In this document: in pieces, positions 1-6,533 of the stretch
Layout: each line of letters starts with the position of its first letter
Numbering within the stretch: position 1 is the first letter of the stretch
The notes under the pieces: generated by a model
Seen by the model: only the letters and a program-made list of their open reading frames with translations
Database searches by the model: none
What the model was told of the DNA's origin: nothing
Assembly: GCA_021841795.1 (NCBI GenBank)
Contig: JAKCDN010000072.1
Span: 1 to 10,331 of the forward strand
Direction: 5' to 3'
DNA: 10,331 bases
Origin: Acidobacteriota bacterium
GTDB taxonomy: Bacteria; Acidobacteriota; Terriglobia; Terriglobales; Acidobacteriaceae
Program-made: the position numbers and the translations under genes

Positions 1-373
1 ATCATGGAATCTCCCGACTGGTTTGCCTGCCGGGGCCGCCAGTGCGCGGCCACGGGCTGGGAGCAGGAATACCGGCGCAGGACAAGCTGAACCGGCAAAT
101 GTTCATCCGCCGTTGCGAGAGGCACCGAAGCGCCTCCGCAGAGACGCGGCGGAAGAACGATCTTCCGAAAAATTCCCACAAACCAATGCGTGATTAAGTA
201 AACCCAATGTAGGGTTCTGCTTCTTTAGCGTCAACTCTCCGGCCGTTTTTTCACACCGGCGGCTTTCAAAAGGGCGGAGGGATACGGAAAATAAAGGCAT
301 TCATCCACGGATAAGTTTTCCAGGCGCAAGCAATTAAGCTTCACAGTGATTGCTGACCGCAAATTTTGCACAG
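1..373. other. Gene-free left flank, probably a divergent promoter region
   Basis: I see no convincing gene here. The only long open frame (complement 103-300, 65 codons) has no ribosome site and runs across the promoter described at 206-234, so I do not accept it. A leftward promoter and the sequence GGGAG-attcc-ATG on the minus strand at the extreme left (ATG at complement 3-5) suggest that a leftward gene begins at position 5 and continues out of the window. Only its start codon would be visible. A 34-codon leader frame (complement 2-106) would end in an ATGA overlap with that start, but nothing else supports it. On the plus strand, frames 1 and 2 are open from the window edge to about 90 and 190, so the tail of a rightward gene cannot be excluded. 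Confidence 0.5.
206..234 (-). promoter_or_regulatory. Sigma70-type promoter, leftward
   Basis: On the minus strand TTGACG (complement 229-234) is followed by a 17-base spacer and TACATT (complement 206-211). That is 5 of 6 matches to the -35 consensus and 4 of 6 to the -10 consensus at ideal spacing. It is the best promoter match I found in the window. Transcription would start near 199 and read toward position 1, fitting a gene starting at position 5. A 5-bp inverted repeat, AACCC (201-205) and GGGTT (212-216), flanks the -10 box exactly and could be an operator. The assignment is by eye only. Confidence 0.4.
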
Positions 374-1078
374 ATGAATTTCACTCAGATGCACGAGCGC
401 CTCCGTCTGGAACTGCTGCGCAGAGTTCAGCGGGGAACAGCCAGCGTGTCGCTGCTGGCGAGGCAGACGGGATTCGGTCAGGCGCATCTGTCGAACTTTC
501 TTCACGGACGGCGGCAGCTTTCACTGGAGGCGATGGACCGGATCCTGAGCGCGCAGCACCTGACGGTGGCCGACCTGTTGCCGATATTGCCCCAGGCCCG
601 GTACTGGCCGGAAGGAGACAGCTCGGGAGCGGTGCCGCTGGTTTCGCATGCGACGGCGCTGTTTGAACCGGTGATCCGGCCGGGGGCGGTGCAACTGATG
701 CTGCATCTTCCGGCCGGGACGCTGGAAGCGGTGCGCGCGCGGGCGAGCAACGTGCGGCGGGCGTGGCAGCGATTTGTGGCCATCCGCATCTCCGCGGGCG
801 AGGCGCTGCCGATGGAGCCGCTGGTGCTTCCGGAGGCGATTGTTCTGCTGGACCGGCACTACAACGCGTTGGCGCCGTATCGGCCCAATCGGCCCAATCT
901 CTACGCGGTCCGTCACGGGTCGCACCTGGCGCTCCGCTACGCGGAATTTCAGGCGAGCCGGCTGATCCTGCGTCCGCACAACATCGCGTTCCCGATCGAG
1001 CTGATTGCATTGGCTCCTGAAGAGCGGCCCGGCGAGTGGCTGGCAGGAAGAGTGGCGCTGATTCTGAACGAGACGTGA
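374..1078 (+). CDS. HTH transcriptional regulator with a degenerate LexA/S24-like C-terminal domain
   Basis: Probable DNA-binding regulator of 234 residues. Residues about 24-60 form an XRE/Cro-like helix-turn-helix (SLLARQTGFGQAHLSNFLHG, then a third helix leading to VADLLP). Residues about 86-234 follow the order of a LexA/S24 peptidase fold: VPL, then GEALPMEP (142-149), IVLLDR, LYAVRHGSHLALRY (K-strand equivalent near 186-189), LRPHN (199-203) and a closing GRVALIL strand. The catalytic serine of 'GDSMEP' is replaced (A/L) and the catalytic lysine position is Arg188 or Leu187, so it should not self-cleave. The S24 assignment is my alignment by eye. I chose ATG 374. TTG 350 would add 8 residues and ATG 389 would remove 5. 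None has a clear Shine-Dalgarno site. A palindrome GCAAA-T-TTTGC (359-369) lies just before the start. Bases 881-898 are a tandem 9-bp duplication giving RPN-RPN. It may control the cupin/enolase pair downstream. Confidence 0.75.
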   Translation: MNFTQMHERLRLELLRRVQRGTASVSLLARQTGFGQAHLSNFLHGRRQLSLEAMDRILSAQHLTVADLLPILPQARYWPEGDSSGAVPLVSHATALFEPVIRPGAVQLMLHLPAGTLEAVRARASNVRRAWQRFVAIRISAGEALPMEPLVLPEAIVLLDRHYNALAPYRPNRPNLYAVRHGSHLALRYAEFQASRLILRPHNIAFPIELIALAPEERPGEWLAGRVALILNET

Positions 1079-1124
1079 GACGGCGGCGACGAGGTTCTAC
1101 GGAGCGACCGCACCTGATAGGCTA

Positions 1125-1165
1125 CTGGCGTAGCGGACGGGGAGCCGGGGCTACGCAGATTTTTT
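1125..1165 (+). terminator. Terminator-like hairpin between regulator and cupin
   Basis: GCGTAGC (1128-1134) pairs with GCTACGC (1150-1156). Two more pairs (CT 1125-1126 with AG 1157-1158) are possible across one bulged G, the loop has 15 bases, and a run of six T follows (1160-1165). This is intrinsic-terminator architecture, though the loop is large. The T-run ends only 3 bases before the GGAG ribosome site of the cupin gene, so it could also act as an attenuator for that operon. Confidence 0.5.
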
Positions 1166-1178
1166 ACTGGAGCCAAGC

Positions 1179-1607
1179 ATGTATATCCGACGATTCAACG
1201 AAGGGGAGCCGTTCCGATGCGCGGGCAACGAGTTTGTGATGCTGCTGCCGCGCGACGAGACGGGCGCCTGCGAGGCGGTGCTGCAGATGGTGCGTCCGGG
1301 CGGGGTGACGCCGCCCAACAGCCACGAAACGTTCATGCAGATCTACCTGATCTGGTCGGGCGCGGCGCGGGTTTATATCGGTTCAGAGATGAAGCCGGTG
1401 GAGGCTCCGGCGGTGGCGTTTGTGCCGCCGCGCACCGAGCACTGGGTGGAGAACGCCCTGGCGGACAAGGAGCTGCATTATCTTTACATCAGCGTCTGGC
1501 CCGAGGGAATTCCCGCGGAAGAATCGGCAGGGGGATGGAAGCAGGTCTACGCCAAGATTATCGACAGCTATGTGAGCCGCGGCTACCCGGTGGACGCGGA
1601 GAAATAA
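1179..1607 (+). CDS. Small single-domain cupin protein
   Basis: Product of 142 residues forming one cupin beta-barrel. The first cupin motif is a variant: NSHETFMQIYLIWSG around residues 47-61, giving His49 and Gln54 as possible metal ligands where the classical motif has HxH and Glu. The second motif is PPRTEHWVEN (83-92), with His88 as ligand and the usual H-x3-N spacing. There is no signal peptide or membrane segment, so it is cytoplasmic. The start is supported by GGAG at 1169-1172, 6 bases from ATG. It ends 13 bases before the enolase superfamily gene, so the two are almost certainly cotranscribed. Small cupins beside sugar-acid dehydratases are often isomerases, lyases or substrate-binding auxiliaries, but the substrate cannot be told from sequence. 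The function beyond 'cupin' is unknown. Confidence 0.85.
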   Translation: MYIRRFNEGEPFRCAGNEFVMLLPRDETGACEAVLQMVRPGGVTPPNSHETFMQIYLIWSGAARVYIGSEMKPVEAPAVAFVPPRTEHWVENALADKELHYLYISVWPEGIPAEESAGGWKQVYAKIIDSYVSRGYPVDAEK

Positions 1608-1620
1608 AAGAGAGCGAGCC

Positions 1621-2727
1621 ATGCGCATAACAGAAATCGGCATCCGCGTGATTGCCAATCCCCACGGCGAGATGGTGACCGCGGGCATCAAAGGCGGACG
1701 CGCCGCACACGACATCGTATTTATCGAGATCAAAACCGACGCCGGCATCGTGGGGCACTCATTCGCGTGGGGCGGGCGCAGCGGCCAGGCCACGGCGCAC
1801 CTGATCGCATCGATCATCCGTCCGCTGCTGATCGACAAGGATCCGCTGGACCGCGAGCTGCTGTGGCAGGAGGTACGGCGCATGGATCGCTGGTGGGGCT
1901 TTCTGCCGATCTACGCGCACGGGCCGATTGACGTGGCGCTGTGGGACATCGGGGCCAAGGCGGCGGGCCTGCCGCTCTACCGGTTTCTAGGGGCCTACCG
2001 GAGCAAACTGCCGGCCTATGCCAGCTCGCTGATTCTGCCCACGACGGAGGATTTCGTGGAGCAGGCGAAGGCCTATCGCCGCGCCGGCTACCGCGCGTAC
2101 AAGATTCATCCGTGGGGCGATCCCGGGCGCGACATTGAAGCCTGCCGCGCGCTGCGGGCCGAGCTGGGCAGCGACATGGTGCTGATGAGCGATCCGGTGG
2201 CAGGGTATACGCAGCAACAGGCGCTGAAGGTGGGCCGGGAGCTGGAGCGGCTCGACTTTTACTGGCTTGAAGAGCCGCTGTCGGACTACGACATCTACGG
2301 CTACCAGGAGCTGAGCCGGGCGCTGGAGATTCCGATTGCGGGCGTGGAATCGACGCCCGGAGGATTGTTCGGCACCACGCAGTACCTGACGCAGCGCGCG
2401 GTCGATATTGTGCGCAGCGATGTCTCGTGGAAGGGCGGAGTGACGGGACTGATGAAGACGGCGGCGCTGTGCGAGGCGTTTGGGGTGAACTGCGAGGTGC
2501 ACACGACGACGAACGCGCTGCTGGACCTGGCCAACCTGCATGTAAGCTGCGCCATCCGCAACTGCGAGTACTTCGAGGTACTGATTCCGCAGGAGCCGTT
2601 CAGCTTTGGGGTCAAGAACCCGATCAGAGTGGATGCGGAGGGATTCGTGCACGTGCCGCAAGGCGCCGGACTCGGGGCCGAGATCGACTTTGACCTGCTG
2701 GAGAACAACGCGATCTGCACGGTGTAG
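1621..2727 (+). CDS. Mandelate racemase / muconate lactonizing-type enolase superfamily enzyme
   Basis: Cytoplasmic Mg-dependent enzyme of 368 residues, the usual size for this superfamily. An N-terminal capping domain (about 1-125, including HGPIDVALWDIGAK) precedes a TIM barrel. Metal ligands are visible as Asp191 (SDPVAGY), Glu217 (WLEEP) and Glu243 (AGVES). The acid/base groups are Lys161-x-His163 (YKIHPWG) on strand 2 and the Asp267 (RSDVSWKGG) and His294 (CEVHTTT) dyad on strands 6-7. This is the layout of the mandelate racemase subgroup, whose members abstract the alpha-proton of a carboxylate and mostly dehydrate sugar acids or racemise hydroxy acids. KxH instead of the more common KxK means the substrate should not be copied from a named relative. 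A purine-rich AGAGAGCGAG lies just upstream of ATG. It is the second gene of a pair with the cupin. Its 3' end faces the nucleotidyltransferase gene across 10 bases. Confidence 0.9.
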   Translation: MRITEIGIRVIANPHGEMVTAGIKGGRAAHDIVFIEIKTDAGIVGHSFAWGGRSGQATAHLIASIIRPLLIDKDPLDRELLWQEVRRMDRWWGFLPIYAHGPIDVALWDIGAKAAGLPLYRFLGAYRSKLPAYASSLILPTTEDFVEQAKAYRRAGYRAYKIHPWGDPGRDIEACRALRAELGSDMVLMSDPVAGYTQQQALKVGRELERLDFYWLEEPLSDYDIYGYQELSRALEIPIAGVESTPGGLFGTTQYLTQRAVDIVRSDVSWKGGVTGLMKTAALCEAFGVNCEVHTTTNALLDLANLHVSCAIRNCEYFEVLIPQEPFSFGVKNPIRVDAEGFVHVPQGAGLGAEIDFDLLENNAICTV

Positions 2728-2737
2728 CGGAGGCAGA

Positions 2738-3478
2738 TCAGAGCGGCGCGAAGATGCCGGCGGCGACTTCGCGCTCGGCTTCGGCAAGCTGCTCGGGGCG
2801 GCCGAGATCGCGCCAGCGCGCACCGTCGGCGCGGAAGGCGAGGATGGGTTCGCCCGCCGCGGCGAGGCGGAGGTAGGCCTCGATGATGGAGAATGCGCCC
2901 TGCTCGTCGAGCCGGGCGAAGATGCGCGGCGAGATCACGTGAATCCCGGAAAAGGCGAGGGGATCGAGAGCGGGCGTGGCGGCGTGCGGCGCGAAGCGGT
3001 CCGGCGCGGCGCGGCGAACGAGCCGGTCTTCGGCATCGAAGAGCAGGGCGCGCGAGGTTTTGCGCTGCTGGACGGCGAGGGTGGCCAGGGCGGCGCGCTG
3101 CCGGTGGAAGCGGAGCATGTGCGCGAGATCGATGGTGCTGAGCACGTCCACATTGTGAACGAGGAACGGCTCGTCGCGGCCGGACTCAAGGAAGAACCAA
3201 GCGGCCTGCTTCAAACCGCCGCCGGTATCGAGCAGCGTGTCTTCGCGCGAGATCTCGATTCTCATGCCGAAGTTGCGGTTGGCGGCGAGATAATCGACGA
3301 TGCGATCGGCAAAGTGATGGACGTTGACGATGACCTCAGCGATGCCGAAGGCGCGCAGGCGCGCGAGGGCGATCTGAAGCAGCGTTTGCCCAGCCAGGGT
3401 TACCAGCGCCTTGGGGCGGTCGCCGGTGAGCGGGCGCAGGCGGGTGCCGAGGCCGGCGGCAAAGACCATCGCCTTCAT
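2738..3478 (-). CDS. murU: MurU-like sugar-1-phosphate nucleotidyltransferase
   Basis: Nucleotidyltransferase of 246 residues, the compact size of MurU/GlmU-N-type enzymes lacking an acyltransferase domain. The signature loop GLGTRLRPLT is at 9-18, followed by RPKAL with Lys23 of the conserved PK pair. LLDTGGGL (82-89) is the base/sugar loop, NVDVL (109-113) carries the metal-binding Asp111, FSGIHVIS is at 176-183 and RWRDLGRPEQL near 221-231 is the family's late motif. In Pseudomonas, MurU turns MurNAc-1-phosphate plus UTP into UDP-MurNAc, bypassing the fosfomycin-sensitive MurA step. Its start codon overlaps the stop of the upstream kinase (ATGA, 3475-3478), implying translational coupling and a shared pathway. 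The exact sugar (MurNAc-1-P, GlcNAc-1-P or another hexose-1-P) is inferred from this partner, not seen. Confidence 0.8.
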   Translation of the reverse strand: MKAMVFAAGLGTRLRPLTGDRPKALVTLAGQTLLQIALARLRAFGIAEVIVNVHHFADRIVDYLAANRNFGMRIEISREDTLLDTGGGLKQAAWFFLESGRDEPFLVHNVDVLSTIDLAHMLRFHRQRAALATLAVQQRKTSRALLFDAEDRLVRRAAPDRFAPHAATPALDPLAFSGIHVISPRIFARLDEQGAFSIIEAYLRLAAAGEPILAFRADGARWRDLGRPEQLAEAEREVAAGIFAPL

Positions 3479-4917
3479 TGCGGAAGGCTCTCCCGGCCGA
3501 GCTTCTCCAGACGGGCATGGCGGAGCTGCACATCCACGCCGCGGAGTCCGCGCAGGTGCTCGGCCATGCGCTCGGCGAGATAGACGGAGCGGTGCTGGCC
3601 GCCGGTGCAGCCGAACGAGACCATCAGATTCGAGAAGCCGCGCTGCCGGTAGTTGGCGACGGAGGCGTCAACGAGCGCGCAGGCGGAGGCGAGAAACTCA
3701 TGGACGCCGGGCTGGCGGTTGAGGTACTCAATGACGGCATCGTCTTTTCCGGTCAGGGGCCGGAACTTCTCTTCGCGGCCGGGATTGGGGAGGCTGCGCG
3801 CGTCGAAGACAAAGCCACCGCCGTTGCCGGACTCGTCGACGGGCAGGCCATGATGAAAGGAGAAGCTGAAGACGCGCACGGTCAGTTCCGGAGCGGGCAG
3901 GGAAAGCTGCCGGAGCTTTTCAGAGGTCTGCATGGCCTGCAGGGCGTCGAGGAGCGCGGGAAGCGCGACGGGCAGGCGCACGTTGTCCGCGAGCCAGCGA
4001 AGGTTCTTGAGCGCGTAGGGGACGCTTTGGAGGAAGTGGGCCTTGCGCTCATAGAAGCCGCGGAAACCATAGGCTCCGAGCGCCTGGAGGATACGCACGT
4101 AAACATAGGCGTAGTAGTGCTCCATGAAGGCGGCACGATCGAGATCGATGTGAGCGGCGAGGCCGTCGAGATAGTGATCGAGGAGTTGCTGACGGAGTCC
4201 GGGCGGCAGATCGGCCTTGCCATCGTAGAGGAGCGAGGCGATGTCATAGTGCAGGGCGCCCTTGCGGCCGCCCTGGTAGTCGAGGAACCAGGGCTCGCCG
4301 CCGCGCAGCATGATGTTACGCGATTGAAAGTCGCGGTAGAGAAAGAAGTCGTGCGGGGCTGCAAGCAGCAGCTTGGTCAAACGGCTGAAGTCGTCTTCGA
4401 GAGCCTGCTCATTGAATGGAATGCCGGCGAGGCGGAGGAAATAGTACTTGAAGTAATTCAGATCCCAGTTGATGGACTGGCGATCAAAGCCGGCGCGGGG
4501 ATAGCAGACCTTGTAATTCAGGTCGCGGCCGGCCTGGACCTGAAAGCGGGGCAGCACGGCGACCACCTTGCGATAGGCCTGCACGACCTCGGGCGCAATG
4601 GCTTCGCCGTCGCGGTGCGCGCTGAGGAACTCAAAGAGAGTGGTATCGCCGAGATCTTCTTCAAGATAGGCGCCCTGGCTCAGGTTCTCGCCGTAAATTT
4701 CAGGGACGGGGAGGCCGTGGCGGCGAAAATGGCGGGAGAACTCGAGGAAAGCGGCGTTCTCTTCACGCACGGAGTAGAGGATGCCCACGGCGCTATGGCC
4801 GGCGCCGGCGAGGCGGATGATGTTGCGCCCCGAGCCGCCGAGCTGGCCCTGCAGCGGCTGCAGATGCTCAGCCGGGGAATGAAAGTGCTGCTCGAAGAGG
4901 CGTTTCAGTGCGTCCAT
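3475..4917 (-). CDS. AmgK-like sugar kinase fused to a RapZ C-terminal domain
   Basis: Two-domain protein of 480 residues. Residues about 1-335 are an aminoglycoside-phosphotransferase-fold kinase of the AmgK type: GGSGRNIIRL (27-36), EEDLGDTTLF (86-95), catalytic loop YRDFQSRN with Asp196 and Asn201, and metal-binding Asp213 in FLDYQGG. AmgK phosphorylates the anomeric hydroxyl of MurNAc/GlcNAc. Residues about 345-480 match the C-terminal domain of RapZ: FSFHHGLPVD (351-360), FVFDARSLPNP, RPLTGKD (386-392), SFGCTGGQHRSVYLAE (434-449), RHARLEK. In E. coli this domain binds glucosamine-6-phosphate and contacts small RNAs and RNase E. RapZ's own N-terminal P-loop domain is absent. I chose ATG 4917 because AGGA lies 8 bases upstream; ATG 4953 would add 12 residues without a ribosome site. 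The protein is followed by the murU-like gene with a 4-base overlap. Domain identities are strong; the sensor role is inference. Confidence 0.88.
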   Translation of the reverse strand: MDALKRLFEQHFHSPAEHLQPLQGQLGGSGRNIIRLAGAGHSAVGILYSVREENAAFLEFSRHFRRHGLPVPEIYGENLSQGAYLEEDLGDTTLFEFLSAHRDGEAIAPEVVQAYRKVVAVLPRFQVQAGRDLNYKVCYPRAGFDRQSINWDLNYFKYYFLRLAGIPFNEQALEDDFSRLTKLLLAAPHDFFLYRDFQSRNIMLRGGEPWFLDYQGGRKGALHYDIASLLYDGKADLPPGLRQQLLDHYLDGLAAHIDLDRAAFMEHYYAYVYVRILQALGAYGFRGFYERKAHFLQSVPYALKNLRWLADNVRLPVALPALLDALQAMQTSEKLRQLSLPAPELTVRVFSFSFHHGLPVDESGNGGGFVFDARSLPNPGREEKFRPLTGKDDAVIEYLNRQPGVHEFLASACALVDASVANYRQRGFSNLMVSFGCTGGQHRSVYLAERMAEHLRGLRGVDVQLRHARLEKLGRESLPQ

Positions 4918-5013
4918 GAATTCTTTCCTGGCATTTCCCGATTGGGCCCGCATGGATTCGACGCCGCTGCTTCATGCAGGCTGGACGAAGCACAACCGCC
5001 GAGTCGCGGACAC

Positions 5014-5032
5014 CGCTTTGCTCAGGATGACA
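5014..5032 (-). repeat. Degenerate copy of the TCATCCTGAGC-type dispersed repeat
   Basis: Read leftward this is TGTCATCCTGAGCAAAGCG, close to the 'GTCATCCTGAGCGAAGCGAAGG' intergenic element I know from Acidobacteriota and other bacteria, where it often gives spurious peptides such as CHPERSEG. It sits in the 220-base gap between dnaB and the kinase gene, where no gene is apparent. The same gap holds only a poor promoter candidate for the kinase/murU unit, TTGCGC (complement 5111-5116), 18 bases, TATCTT (complement 5087-5092). The element's copy number cannot be judged from one window. Confidence 0.5.
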
Positions 5033-5137
5033 CAACCGAGCGGGGGAGCATTTCCGGGCCGTGCCGATACCGGGTCTGCCTGGACCAAGATAGCGACGCG
5101 GGGGAAGGCAGCGCAAGGCATCCAGCCGCGAGCGAGG

Positions 5138-6520
5138 CTAGTCGGCGTCGTGATGGGAGTCAACACTGTCAAAGCGGGTATAGCGCGAATCGAAGTGCAT
5201 CTGCACGGTGCCCGTGGGGCCGTTGCGCTGCTTGGCGATGATGATCTCGGATTTGGCCTTGTCCTCGGCCGACATGTCCTCGTCGCGGTTGTAGTATGCA
5301 TCGCGGTGGATGAAGATGACCACGTCGGCATCCTGCTCGATGGAGCCGGATTCGCGGAGGTCGCTGAGCATGGGGCGCTTGTCGTCGCGCTTCTCGTTGC
5401 TACGCGAGAGCTGCGAGAGGGCGACGACGGGGACCTGGAGTTCCTTGGCCATGGCCTTGAGTCCGCGGGAGATTGCGGAGACCTCCTGCACGCGGTTTTC
5501 GTAGCCTTTTTTCGCACCGGGCACGGTGGCCGACATGAGCTGGAGGTAGTCAACGATGATCATGTCGAGGCCGCCGGCGTTCTGCTTGAGGCGGCGGGCC
5601 TTGGCGCGCATTTCAGCCAGGGAACCTCCGGCCGAGTCATCGATATACATGCGCGAATCGACGAGGAGGCCGAGGGCGTTCTGCAGTTTCTCATGCTCTT
5701 CCCTGCCGAAGAAGCCCTGCTGCAGCTTGCGCTGGTCAACGCCGGCCTGGGAGGCGAGCATACGGCGCACGAGCGAGGCCTTGCTCATTTCCAGGCTGAA
5801 GACCGCGACGATGGCGTTGCCGCGGATGGCGGCATTCTCCGCAAGGTTGATGGCGAATGCGGTTTTTCCCATGGAGGGACGGGCGGCGATGATGATGAGC
5901 TCGCCCTTTTGCAGGCCGCTGGTCATGCGGTCAAAGTCGGTAAAGAAGGTAGGGAGACCGGTGACTTCGCGGCCCTGGGTATAGAGGTTGTCGATGGTGC
6001 CGAAGTAGTCGCGGATGATGGCGTCGAGAGGCTGGAGGCCCTGGTTCAGGCTGGCCTGGCTGACTTCAAGGAGCTGGGACTCGGTTTCGTCGAGGACGCT
6101 GATGGCCTCCTGGCTCTGGTCGGCGGCCTTGGCGATGGCGGCCGAACAGATGCCCATGAGACGCCGCAGCAGGCTCTTGTCCTTGACGATGCGGATGTAG
6201 TCTTCGATGACAGGCCGGCGGGGCAACCCCTCGGTGAGCGAGGCCAGATAGGCGACGCCGCCGACGGCCTCGATCTCCTTGTAGCGCGCCAGCTCGTTGG
6301 AGAGGGTGACGATATCGACGGTTCGTCCGGTATCGATCAGCTCGCTCATGCGCAGAAAGACGCGGCGGTGGGAGTCCAGGGAGAAGTCGTCCGGCTTGAG
6401 GGACTCGGCAGCCTCGGCGTGGGCGGCATTCTCGAGCAGGATCGCGCCCAGGATGGTCTTTTCCGCATCGAGATTCGCGGGCAGTCCTGCATCCAGGGTG
6501 AGGTCGGGGATCGTAGCCAT
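5138..6520 (-). CDS. dnaB: Replicative DNA helicase DnaB
   Basis: Hexameric replication-fork helicase of 460 residues, normal length for DnaB. The N-terminal domain (about 14-115, NLDAEKTILGAILLE and EDYIRIVKDKSLLRRL) binds primase and neighbouring subunits. The RecA-like motor follows a linker: Walker A AARPSMGKT (212-220), the catalytic glutamate in FSLEMS (Glu244), Walker B IIVDYLQLM (321-329), LSQLSR (368-373), the SDLRESGSIEQDAD stretch (386-399) and arginine-finger region KQRNGPTG (430-437). There is no intein and no frameshift. I start at ATG 6520 (MATIPDL). The frame stays open to TTG 6577, but the extra residues look unlike DnaB. No Shine-Dalgarno precedes ATG 6520, while a -10-like TACACT ends 7 bases before it, so the mRNA may be leaderless. 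The last residues (DSVDSHHDAD) are variable in the family. Confidence 0.96.
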   Translation of the reverse strand: MATIPDLTLDAGLPANLDAEKTILGAILLENAAHAEAAESLKPDDFSLDSHRRVFLRMSELIDTGRTVDIVTLSNELARYKEIEAVGGVAYLASLTEGLPRRPVIEDYIRIVKDKSLLRRLMGICSAAIAKAADQSQEAISVLDETESQLLEVSQASLNQGLQPLDAIIRDYFGTIDNLYTQGREVTGLPTFFTDFDRMTSGLQKGELIIIAARPSMGKTAFAINLAENAAIRGNAIVAVFSLEMSKASLVRRMLASQAGVDQRKLQQGFFGREEHEKLQNALGLLVDSRMYIDDSAGGSLAEMRAKARRLKQNAGGLDMIIVDYLQLMSATVPGAKKGYENRVQEVSAISRGLKAMAKELQVPVVALSQLSRSNEKRDDKRPMLSDLRESGSIEQDADVVIFIHRDAYYNRDEDMSAEDKAKSEIIIAKQRNGPTGTVQMHFDSRYTRFDSVDSHHDAD

Positions 6521-6527
6521 AGAAACG

Positions 6528-6533
6528 AGTGTA
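6528..6533 (-). promoter_or_regulatory. Candidate -10 box for dnaB
   Basis: TACACT on the minus strand matches TATAAT at 4 of 6 and lies 7 bases before the dnaB ATG, so initiation would fall at or beside the start codon. No good -35 hexamer is found at 16-18 bases, so support is weak. Confidence 0.25.

Noticed and set aside
103..300. Minus-strand 65-codon frame in the left flank
   Set aside because: No ribosome site, no recognisable motif, and the leftward promoter at 206-234 lies inside it.
303..315. TTATCCGTG (minus strand) as a DnaA box
   Set aside because: It is a single imperfect match with no cluster of boxes and no origin-associated genes nearby. dnaB alone does not mark an origin.
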